DNA of 12,772 bases from Candidatus Cryptobacteroides faecihippi (GTDB taxonomy: Bacteria; Bacteroidota; Bacteroidia; Bacteroidales; UBA932): positions 1 to 12,772 of the forward strand of contig JAGHSC010000247.1 of NCBI GenBank assembly GCA_018066065.1, given 5' to 3'. Both the position numbers and the translations under genes were made by a program. Of this stretch, positions 1 through 6,071 are shown piece by piece (the first letter of the stretch is position 1; each line of letters opens with the position of its first letter). The notes beneath the pieces were generated by a model, which ran no database searches, had not been told where the DNA came from, and worked only from the letters and a program-made list of their open reading frames with translations.

Positions 1-2
1 GC

Positions 3-551
3 AAGGTCCTGTCGGTCAAGGTGGATGGCGTCTCCCTGGACCTTGGCACGCTGGACGATGGACAGCCATTCGGGCTGGAAATCCCATACGCGTCAGGAAT
101 CTGCCAGGTCGAGGTGACCGGTGTCCCCGATCCGGATGTCACGGGTGCGGCGTTCTTCCGGAGCCCGGTCCGGATGTCCTGCCGCGGCGGGCGTATGGAG
201 GCCGGGGACTGGACGGAAGCCGGAGCGATGAAGTACTACTCCGGAGGACTGCGATATTCAAAGGTCATCGACGTCGATCCATCCGATCTCTGCCATTACC
301 GCCTCAATCTTGGTGAGGTTGATGCAACCTGTGAGGTCTCCATCAATGGATCAAAGCCGGAAGTGCTTCTGACACAGCCGTATTCGATGGACATCACCGA
401 CCTGCTGAAGGTGGGTGCGAACAAGGTCGAGGTCCTGGTGTACAGCTCGCTCTCGAACCATTACCAGACCATTCCGTCGCCGTACCGCGGCACGCCTCGC
501 GCCGGCCTCATCGGACCGGTCTCCATCGAAGTCACCGGAGCTCGTCCATGA
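3..551 (+). CDS. C-terminal part of a glycosylhydrolase-like protein with a jelly-roll domain (partial)
   Basis: The reading frame is open from the window edge to TGA at 549-551, so only the last 182 residues are seen. The first in-window GTG (21) is unlikely to be the start because the frame stays open upstream of it. The visible part has one beta-rich module: a YYSGGLRYSK stretch, then LNLGEVDATCEVSING, PYSMDITDLLK and a closing GLIGPVSIE. That order (LDLG, a strand with a NG turn, DIT-LLK-G-N, a terminal GPV) is typical of the galactose-binding-like C-terminal domain of GH106-type rhamnosidases and related GH2-like enzymes. No catalytic residue lies in the visible part, so family and substrate cannot be named. 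It is separated by 116 nt and a promoter from the next gene, so it ends an upstream transcription unit. Family assignment is inferred from motif pattern only. Confidence 0.7.
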   Translation, partial: KVLSVKVDGVSLDLGTLDDGQPFGLEIPYASGICQVEVTGVPDPDVTGAAFFRSPVRMSCRGGRMEAGDWTEAGAMKYYSGGLRYSKVIDVDPSDLCHYRLNLGEVDATCEVSINGSKPEVLLTQPYSMDITDLLKVGANKVEVLVYSSLSNHYQTIPSPYRGTPRAGLIGPVSIEVTGARP

Positions 552-652
552 GCCCTGCGGCGTGGCCGGTCCGGGTACCCCTGTTGATAAGTATGTGCAA
601 AAAAACAATGATTCTTTTCGGTTCCGCTGTGGCATCTGAAAAAGAACATTGC

Positions 653-660
653 TATTTTTG
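653..660 (+). promoter_or_regulatory. Bacteroidetes -7 promoter box for the nucleobase-uptake operon
   Basis: TATTTTTG matches the Bacteroidetes -7 consensus TAnnTTTG exactly. It ends 7 nt before the ATG at 668. If transcription starts about 4-6 nt after the box, the uracil permease message would be nearly leaderless. No clear TTG -33 element is visible about 20 bp upstream. The AT-rich stretch around it (590-667) contrasts with the coding DNA on both sides. Confidence 0.6.
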
Positions 661-667
661 TCACATT

Positions 668-1996
668 ATGGGTACAAAGAGTTCTGAAGGCTTCAACGCC
701 ATCTATGATGCCAGGACACTTGGCGTCAAGAAAATGGGTGTCCTTGGCTTGCAGCACATGTTTGCAATGTTCGGCGCCACGATCCTCGTTCCTGCTCTCA
801 CCGGTCTCTCGGTGTCAGCCACACTACTCTTCGCCGGTATCGGCACTCTTCTCTTCCACCTTCTCACGAAGCTCAAGGTCCCTGCATTCCTCGGATCATC
901 CTTCGCATTCATCGGTGGTTATGCCGCTGTCGTGACGATCGGAGCCAGCCATGGCCTTGATCAGGCAGCCTCCCTTCCTTATGCCTGCATCGGAGTCTTC
1001 TGTGCCGGCCTGCTCTACTTTGTTCTCGCAGCCCTCATCAAGGCATTCGGAGTCAGCAAGGTGATGAGATTCTTCCCTCCGGTCGTCACCGGTCCGATCA
1101 TCATCGCCATCGGATTGACTCTCTCGGGCTCGGCAATCAACAACTGTACGGCCTCCTGGTGGGTTGCAATCCTCGCGATTGCAGTGATCATTGTCTGCAA
1201 CATCTGGGGCAAGGGAATGATCCGCATCATCCCTATCCTTGTCGGCGTCCTGGTGTCCTATTTTGCTGCCATGCTTGCCGGTCAGGTGGACTTCTCCACT
1301 GTCAAGGAGGCTGCATGGATCGGATTCCCGTTCAAGATGAAGGACACGGCGTTCGCAGTGTTCTCCAACCCTGACTGGGGCCTTGTGATCACCGCGATCA
1401 TCACCATCCTCCCGATCTCCCTTGCAACCATGATGGAGCACATCGGAGACATGTGTGCGATCTCCAGCACGACCGGCATCAACTATCTCGAGGATCCTGG
1501 TCTCCACCGCACTCTCATGGGCGACGGTCTTGCAACTGCTCTCGCATCGCTCTTCGGCGCGCCTGCCAACACCACTTACGGTGAGAACACCGGCGTGCTC
1601 AACCTTACCAAGGTCTACGACCCGCGCGTGATCCGCATCGCGGCCTGCCTGGCCATATTCTTCTCGTTCTCGCCTAAGTTCGCCGCAATCATCGGCGCAC
1701 TTCCTGCAGCAACGATCGGCGGTGTCAGCCTCGTGCTCTACGGTATGATCTCAGCCGTCGGTGTCAGGAATCTCATCGAGAACAAGGTGAACTTCACCGA
1801 GTCGCGCAACGTGCTTGTCGCAGCCCTCATCCTTGTGCTTGCGATCGGTATCAACTATGGTCCGGGCAGCATCTCATTCGCTGTCGGAAAGGCCACGATC
1901 AACCTCTCCGGCCTCGCAGTCGCTGCACTTGCAGGAATCATCCTCAATGCAATCCTTCCTGGCAACGACTACAATTTCGATAAGAAAGCAGAATAA
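668..1996 (+). CDS. uraA: UraA-type uracil permease, NCS2 (nucleobase:cation symporter-2) family
   Basis: A 442-residue inner-membrane protein with many hydrophobic segments. It carries NCS2 signatures: the N-terminal LGLQHMFAMFGATILVPALTG; MMEHIGD, with Glu257-His258 matching the substrate/proton Glu-His region of UraA; and NTTYGENTGVLNLTKVYDPR, with Glu306 matching the second conserved glutamate. Known UraA homologues import uracil with protons. The pattern fits uracil better than the xanthine branch, though specificity is inferred. ATG 668 is chosen over the longer possible start at 548 because the family's first helix then begins about 25 residues in, and the extension would translate an AT-rich promoter region. 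The next gene follows after 21 nt, and an AzgA-type permease comes after that, forming a nucleobase transport operon. Confidence 0.9.
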   Translation: MGTKSSEGFNAIYDARTLGVKKMGVLGLQHMFAMFGATILVPALTGLSVSATLLFAGIGTLLFHLLTKLKVPAFLGSSFAFIGGYAAVVTIGASHGLDQAASLPYACIGVFCAGLLYFVLAALIKAFGVSKVMRFFPPVVTGPIIIAIGLTLSGSAINNCTASWWVAILAIAVIIVCNIWGKGMIRIIPILVGVLVSYFAAMLAGQVDFSTVKEAAWIGFPFKMKDTAFAVFSNPDWGLVITAIITILPISLATMMEHIGDMCAISSTTGINYLEDPGLHRTLMGDGLATALASLFGAPANTTYGENTGVLNLTKVYDPRVIRIAACLAIFFSFSPKFAAIIGALPAATIGGVSLVLYGMISAVGVRNLIENKVNFTESRNVLVAALILVLAIGINYGPGSISFAVGKATINLSGLAVAALAGIILNAILPGNDYNFDKKAE

Positions 1997-2017
1997 TCAC
2001 AAAACAATCCAATTCAT

Positions 2018-2731
2018 ATGAAAAAGTTACTTGTCATCGCAGCTGCGGTGCTCGCATCGGTACAGTTTGCCGCTGCACAGACCAATCTCCAGACTTTCTA
2101 TGACCTCGGACGTGGCTATGCTACCACCACCGTCGAAATGTTCAAGGGAGACAAGTGGGGAAACACCTTCTTCTTCATTGACCACTACTATCCAACTTCT
2201 GCTGACAGGAACAATCCTGCAAGAAGCGCCATCAACGGCAGCTATTACGAGATCGAGCGTGCTCTGAACTTCTGGTCAGACTCAGCCCTGAAGGATCTCA
2301 GCCTCCACCTCGAGTATGATGGATCGACCTGGGGCAACGGTGTGTTCTGCGCCGGTGCAAACTACTTCTTCCACTCACAGGACTACAAGAACACTCTCAA
2401 CCTCTATCTCATGTATGAGAAGATGAACGGCTTCGGCACCACCGACCTTCCTCTGAAGTTCACTGCTGTCTGGGGACTCCAGGACCTCTTCGGTCTCCAG
2501 GGCCTCCGCTTCAGCGGCTTCCTTGACGCATGGGGAAACAACACTGTCTATCTTGACGGTTCCAAGACTGGCTTCTCGATCCTTACCGAGCCTCAGCTCT
2601 GGTACAATGTCGGCCAGTTCTTCGGCTGCGAGAACCTCCACATCGGTGGCGAGGTCGAGCTCTCTTACAATTTTGCCGGAAACAAGGGTTTCATGTGCAA
2701 TCCTTGCATCGGTACCAAGTGGGTCTTCTAA
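2018..2731 (+). CDS. DUF5020 family outer-membrane protein, Tsx-like nucleoside channel
   Basis: A 237-residue exported protein. Residues 1-20 form a signal peptide (KK, hydrophobic core, AAA before Gln21). The mature part has alternating aromatic strands (TFFFIDHYY, LSLHLEYDG, GANYFFHSQDY, LNLYLMYEK) and ends in GTKWVF. A terminal Phe after a strand is the usual outer-membrane beta-barrel signal. The start LQTFYDLG, the TTVEMFKGDKWG stretch and the overall length match DUF5020, a family related to the nucleoside-specific channel Tsx. It lies between two NCS2 permeases with 21-nt and 10-nt gaps, which strongly suggests it is the outer-membrane step of the same uptake route. No TonB box or plug domain is seen, so passive diffusion through a small barrel is inferred. 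The exact substrate is unknown. Confidence 0.85.
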   Translation: MKKLLVIAAAVLASVQFAAAQTNLQTFYDLGRGYATTTVEMFKGDKWGNTFFFIDHYYPTSADRNNPARSAINGSYYEIERALNFWSDSALKDLSLHLEYDGSTWGNGVFCAGANYFFHSQDYKNTLNLYLMYEKMNGFGTTDLPLKFTAVWGLQDLFGLQGLRFSGFLDAWGNNTVYLDGSKTGFSILTEPQLWYNVGQFFGCENLHIGGEVELSYNFAGNKGFMCNPCIGTKWVF

Positions 2732-2741
2732 TTCCTGAACG

Positions 2742-4049
2742 ATGTCACCTTTCTTAGCTAAAGCATTCGGATTCAATCCGCAGAAACACAGTGTAAGGAC
2801 TGAGATCGTCGCTGGAATCACCACATTCCTCACGATGGCCTACATCCTTGCCGTCAACCCAGGCATCTTCTCGGCACTTGCCGACAAGGGAATGCCTACC
2901 GGAGCAGTCTTCACGACGACCGCACTTGCTGCCATCGTCGGTACTCTCGTCATGGCTTTCTACGCAAAGAAGCCTTTCGGTCTCGCCCCTGGCATGGGAC
3001 TCAATGCATTCTTTGTGTACACGGTCTGCCTTTCAATGGGTTACAGCTGGCAGTTCGCTCTCACTGCAATCCTTCTTGAAGGTATCATCTTCATCATCCT
3101 GTCGGTGACCAAGATCCGTGACCTCATCGTCAATGCCATCCCTGTCTCATGCAAGAAGGCAATCGGTGCCGGCATCGGCCTGTACATCGCCTTCATCGGT
3201 CTGCAGAACGCCGGCATCATCGTCGACGACGGCGCAACGCTTGTGACTCTGGGCAGCCTTACATCCCCAGCCGGAATCCTTTTCATCATCGGTTTCCTTC
3301 TCACCGGAATCCTCGTCGTCCTCAATGTCAAGGGTGGTATCCTCATCGGCATTCTCGCGACCACCATCATCGGAATCCCTATGGGAATCACGAACTACGG
3401 CGGTATCGTCTCTGTCCCTGACTCAATCGCTCCGATCTTCTGCAAGTTCGAGTGGAGCCAGATCCTCAGCTCTGACATGCTCGTGGTCGTCCTGACCTTC
3501 CTCTGCATCGACATGTTCGACACCATCGGAACAGTCGTCGGTGTCACCGAGAAGGCTGCAGCGATCGATCCTTCCGAGAAGGTTGAGAACTTCGACAAGA
3601 TCTTCATGTCCGACGCAGTCGCAACAACTGTCGGTGCATGTCTTGGAACCTCTACCACAACCACTTACATCGAGAGCGCATCAGGCGTCTCTGCCGGTGG
3701 CCGTACAGGTCTCACTTCATTCACGATTGCTGCCTGCTTCGCACTCTCACTCTTCCTTTCACCTCTTTTCCTCTCCATCCCATCGGTGGCAACGGGTGCA
3801 GTTCTCGTGATCGTGGGTGTGATGATGATGGGCCCTATCAGGGAGATCGACTGGGACGACTATTCAGAGGCCATCCCTGCATTCATCGCAGCTGTCATGA
3901 TGCCTCTTACCTACAGCATCGCCAACGGTATCCTCCTCTGCATCATCACCTATGTCGTGCTCAATGCATGCACAGGAAAGGTAAAGAAGGTATCACCGAC
4001 GATGTGGGTGCTCTTCGTACTCTTCGTACTCAGATACATCTTCATGTAG
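2742..4049 (+). CDS. AzgA-type guanine/hypoxanthine (adenine) permease, NCS2-like family
   Basis: A 435-residue polytopic inner-membrane protein of the COG2252 (AzgA/PbuG/GhxP) branch. Signatures seen: the N-terminal TEIVAGITTFLTMAYILAVN; KPFGLAPGMGLNAFF; CIDMFDTIGTVVGV, with Asp257 and Asp260 in the conserved loop; and TTTTYIESASGVSAGGRTG, with Glu311 equivalent to the binding-site glutamate. Length is normal for the family. Characterised relatives import hypoxanthine, guanine or adenine by proton symport, and which of these applies here cannot be read from sequence. The gene starts 10 nt after the Tsx-like gene, so the three are surely cotranscribed. Together they cover pyrimidine and purine uptake plus outer-membrane passage. 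A hairpin at 4061-4082 lies just past the stop codon and may end the transcript. Confidence 0.92.
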   Translation: MSPFLAKAFGFNPQKHSVRTEIVAGITTFLTMAYILAVNPGIFSALADKGMPTGAVFTTTALAAIVGTLVMAFYAKKPFGLAPGMGLNAFFVYTVCLSMGYSWQFALTAILLEGIIFIILSVTKIRDLIVNAIPVSCKKAIGAGIGLYIAFIGLQNAGIIVDDGATLVTLGSLTSPAGILFIIGFLLTGILVVLNVKGGILIGILATTIIGIPMGITNYGGIVSVPDSIAPIFCKFEWSQILSSDMLVVVLTFLCIDMFDTIGTVVGVTEKAAAIDPSEKVENFDKIFMSDAVATTVGACLGTSTTTTYIESASGVSAGGRTGLTSFTIAACFALSLFLSPLFLSIPSVATGAVLVIVGVMMMGPIREIDWDDYSEAIPAFIAAVMMPLTYSIANGILLCIITYVVLNACTGKVKKVSPTMWVLFVLFVLRYIFM

Positions 4050-4055
4050 GAATAT

Positions 4056-4190
4056 TCACAAAGGGCGCGCAATGCGTCCCTTCTGCATAACGAACCTAAG
4101 GTTGAGGGCGTCGTCATAGAACACTATGTCGGCGTCCTTCCTTATGCCTGAGGGTGTGTAGACGGCCCCTCCAATTATCCTGGTGATCAT
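4056..4190 (-). CDS. Candidate 44-residue protein resembling the amidohydrolase beta-sandwich
   Basis: The minus strand has an ATG at 4190 and TGA at 4056-4058, giving 44 residues. A perfect TACCTTTG box sits 22 nt before the ATG, which is the first ATG after it. The start (MITRIIGGAVYTPSGI) looks like the N-terminal strand of dihydropyrimidinase or dihydroorotase-type amidohydrolases. The rest (KDADIVFYDDALNL, then VMQKGRIA) looks like the C-terminal strands of NagA-type enzymes. Those two pieces pack together in real amidohydrolases, and the metal-binding barrel between them is absent. Codon use differs from the neighbours (ATA for three of six Ile). It could be a genuine small protein or a remnant with the barrel deleted. 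It ends 6 bp from the convergent permease gene. No function is proposed. Confidence 0.45.
   Translation of the reverse strand: MITRIIGGAVYTPSGIRKDADIVFYDDALNLRFVMQKGRIARPL
4061..4082. terminator. Hairpin between convergent genes, possible terminator
   Basis: AAGGGCGC at 4061-4068 pairs with GCG-T-CCCTT at 4074-4082, with a 5-nt loop and one bulged T. It begins 11 nt after the permease stop codon, where a transcript end is expected, but no strong T-run follows on the plus strand. On the minus strand the same bases encode the last residues of the 44-residue ORF. Rho-independent termination is therefore only moderately supported. Confidence 0.35.
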
Positions 4191-4212
4191 CTTCCTGGTT
4201 TTTGCCGGGATG

Positions 4213-4220
4213 CAAAGGTA
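4213..4220 (-). promoter_or_regulatory. Minus-strand -7 promoter box for the 44-residue ORF
   Basis: Read on the minus strand this is TACCTTTG followed by CA, an exact TAnnTTTG match with the frequent trailing C. A start about 4 nt past the box would leave a leader of roughly 18-20 nt before ATG 4190. No clear TTG -33 element is seen. It faces away from the plus-strand promoter at 4233-4263, and the two footprints would overlap. Confidence 0.5.
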
Positions 4221-4232
4221 GTGAGATTTCGA

Positions 4233-4263
4233 TTGAAGGTTTGGATATTCTTTAGTAATTTTG
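4233..4263 (+). promoter_or_regulatory. Bacteroidetes promoter for the nicotinamidase-permease-phosphoesterase operon
   Basis: TTG at 4233-4235 and TAATTTTG at 4256-4263 are separated by 20 bp, matching the -33/-7 arrangement of the Bacteroidetes primary sigma factor. The ATG at 4293 is 30 nt after the box. The same TTG-N20-TAATTTTG arrangement recurs at 8467-8497 ahead of the DUF4838 gene, so the two operons may be read by the same polymerase form with similar strength. Confidence 0.7.
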
Positions 4264-4292
4264 CGTGTTATTACTTCTTGTTTCAGAAAGAG

Positions 4293-4976
4293 ATGAAGAA
4301 TTTTCTTGTGACAGGCCTCGCATTGGCCATGGCTTTCGCAGCTGCGGTATCAACCTCCTGCGTTAGAAATGCAAAGGGAAATCAGGAATGCACCGAGTGC
4401 ACCGAGTGCACAGAATGCACATCAAATGTGTCTTCCGTTCTTGTAGTAGTGGATGTCCAGCGTGACTTCTTCAGTCCTGAAGGGTCGCTCTATGTTTCTG
4501 GAAGTGAGGAACTTCCTGCCAAGATTGCCGAGGCTGCGAAGGCCTATGACGCTGTGATCTTCACTCTTGACTGGCATCCTGGCAACCATTGCTCGTTTGC
4601 CGCTGAAGGTGGCATCTGGCCTTCTCACTGTGTCGCCTACACCCAGGGAGCCGGTCTTGCAGACGAATTCGCTTCCATCCTTGCAGGTGGTGATGACAAG
4701 GTTCAGCTCTTCCTCAAGGGAAAGGATCAGGACAAGGAGCAGTATGGCGCCTTCGAGGATCTTGCCGAGGGCAGGATCATGAGCTGGCTCAAGTCTGCCG
4801 ACAAGGTCGCTGTCTGCGGCATCGCCGGCGACTACTGCGTGAAGGAAAGCACGGCCAACATCCTCAAGGTCGTCCCTGCATCGAAGGTTACCATCCTCAA
4901 GGACTGCATCCGCAGCATCGATGGCGGTGCTGCCCTCGATCAGTTCATCACTGAGAATTCCCTGAATGTCGAATAA
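4293..4976 (+). CDS. Exported (lipoprotein-type) nicotinamidase/isochorismatase-fold hydrolase
   Basis: A 227-residue protein. Residues 1-22 are a signal sequence ending STSC, so Cys23 could be lipidated. Residues 32-43 are four Glu-Cys-Thr repeats, and the hydrolase domain begins near residue 49. It carries the nicotinamidase residues: Asp54 in VVDVQRDFF, metal ligands Asp93, His95 and His112 (DWHPGNHCSF, WPSHC), a lysine in FLKGKD (Lys142), and nucleophile Cys182 in GIAGDYCVKESTA. The family normally deamidates nicotinamide to nicotinate in the cytoplasm. An exported form is unusual, so the substrate could be another amide. ATG 4293 is chosen because it gives a proper signal peptide 30 nt after a promoter; an upstream frame extension to 4221 would cross that promoter. 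It overlaps the next gene by 11 nt. Confidence 0.82.
   Translation: MKNFLVTGLALAMAFAAAVSTSCVRNAKGNQECTECTECTECTSNVSSVLVVVDVQRDFFSPEGSLYVSGSEELPAKIAEAAKAYDAVIFTLDWHPGNHCSFAAEGGIWPSHCVAYTQGAGLADEFASILAGGDDKVQLFLKGKDQDKEQYGAFEDLAEGRIMSWLKSADKVAVCGIAGDYCVKESTANILKVVPASKVTILKDCIRSIDGGAALDQFITENSLNVE
4386..4421 (+). repeat. Four tandem 9-bp units encoding (Glu-Cys-Thr)4
   Basis: Units GAATGCACC, GAGTGCACC, GAGTGCACA and GAATGCACA differ only at third codon positions. They code for residues 32-43 of the exported hydrolase, between the signal peptide and the catalytic domain. The run adds four cysteines beyond the lipobox Cys in a short acidic linker. Such repeats can change copy number by slippage while staying in frame. 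Confidence 0.9.
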
Positions 4977-6051
4977 GGAAAACCGTCTGGCTTCCTTCCT
5001 GAAGAGGAAGAACATTGTCTTCTCCCTGCAGCGTTACGGCATCGATGCGATGTCCGCGATGGCGCAGGGCTTGTTCTGCACGCTTCTGGTCGGAACCATC
5101 CTCAACACGCTCGGGTCCCAGTTCCACATCGGATTCCTGACGGCGAGCGTCGTCGAGATTGCCGGCAAGGGCTACACCGTCGGCAGCCTTGCCTCCGCGA
5201 TGGTCGGCCCGGCCATGGCTGCCGCAATAGGCAGCGCCCTCGGTGCCAGCGGGCTCGTGCTGTTCTCGCTGATCCCTGTGGGTTACGCCACCAACGTCCT
5301 TGGTGGAGCCGGTGGACCGTTCGCTGTCTACATCGTCTCCATCGTTGCCGCAGAGTTCGGCAAGGCGGTCAGCAAGGAGACGAAGGTCGACATTCTCGTC
5401 ACTCCGATCGTCACGATCCTTGCCGGTGTCGGTCTTGCAGCCCTGGTTGCCGCTCCGATCGGGAAGGCCGTAGGCTGGGTGGGCAATCTTATCATGTGGT
5501 CCACTGAGCTGCATCCTTTCATGATGGGAATGCTGGTTGCCGTGCTTGTGGGCATGGCCCTGACTCTTCCGATCTCCTCTGCCGCAATCTGTGCCGGGCT
5601 TGGCCTTACGGGCCTTGCCGGTGGGGCAGCTGTCGCAGGCTGCTGTGCGCAGATGGTCGGGTTCGCTGTCATGAGCTTCCGTGAGAACCGCTGGGGCGGC
5701 CTTGTGAGCCAGGGACTTGGCACCAGCATGCTCCAGATGGGCAACATCATCCGCAATCCGAAGATCTGGATTGCACCGACAATCGCTGGAATGGTGGCAG
5801 GTCCGGTCGCGACCTGCATATTCAGGATGGAGATGAATGGTGCTGCCGTCAACTCCGGGATGGGAACTTGCGGACTTTGCGGCCCTATCGGTGTCTGGAC
5901 CGGATGGAGCCAGACCGGGTTCGTCCCTTCTGCTGTCGACTGGCTTGGACTGCTGCTTGTCTGCATCGTGCTCCCTGCCGTCGTCTCGTTCGCCCTTGGT
6001 GAGGTCCTCCGCAGGGTCGGGTGGATCAAGGAGGGTGATCTTAAGATTTGA
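4966..6051 (+). CDS. PfoR-like orphan PTS sugar transporter subunit IIC
   Basis: A 361-residue polytopic membrane protein. The start (LKRKNIVFSLQRYGIDAMSAMAQGLFCTLLVGTIL), Gly-rich helices, a MNGAAVNSGMGTCGLCGPIG stretch and the length match the PTS_EIIC_2/PfoR family (COG3641). PfoR was named in Clostridium perfringens as a regulator, but the fold is a membrane transporter. No IIA, IIB, HPr or enzyme I gene is in view, so phosphotransfer-coupled transport is not supported here. It may act as a plain permease. Its ATG lies inside the end of the upstream hydrolase gene (shared bases 4966-4976), which implies translational coupling. A secreted phosphoesterase gene follows after 20 nt. The substrate cannot be read from sequence; nicotinate or a sugar are both possible. 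Confidence 0.85.
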   Translation: MSNKENRLASFLKRKNIVFSLQRYGIDAMSAMAQGLFCTLLVGTILNTLGSQFHIGFLTASVVEIAGKGYTVGSLASAMVGPAMAAAIGSALGASGLVLFSLIPVGYATNVLGGAGGPFAVYIVSIVAAEFGKAVSKETKVDILVTPIVTILAGVGLAALVAAPIGKAVGWVGNLIMWSTELHPFMMGMLVAVLVGMALTLPISSAAICAGLGLTGLAGGAAVAGCCAQMVGFAVMSFRENRWGGLVSQGLGTSMLQMGNIIRNPKIWIAPTIAGMVAGPVATCIFRMEMNGAAVNSGMGTCGLCGPIGVWTGWSQTGFVPSAVDWLGLLLVCIVLPAVVSFALGEVLRRVGWIKEGDLKI

Positions 6052-6071
6052 AATAATTGAAACTCAACAAT

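Noticed and set aside
548..667. Longer N-terminus for the uracil permease from ATG 548
   Set aside because: It would translate an AT-rich promoter region, add 40 residues with no family match, and overlap the previous gene's stop codon.
896..1507. 203-codon minus-strand open frame in the uracil permease gene
   Set aside because: It is a His/Asp/Arg-rich shadow of a membrane protein gene with no recognisable domain and no promoter.
4013..4030. Tandem CTCTTCGTA repeat at the end of the AzgA-type gene
   Set aside because: It is two codon triplets for Leu-Phe-Val in the last membrane helix and has no sign of a separate role.
4221..4292. Extension of the nicotinamidase-like protein to a GTG at 4221
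   Set aside because: It crosses a complete -33/-7 promoter and would bury the signal peptide.
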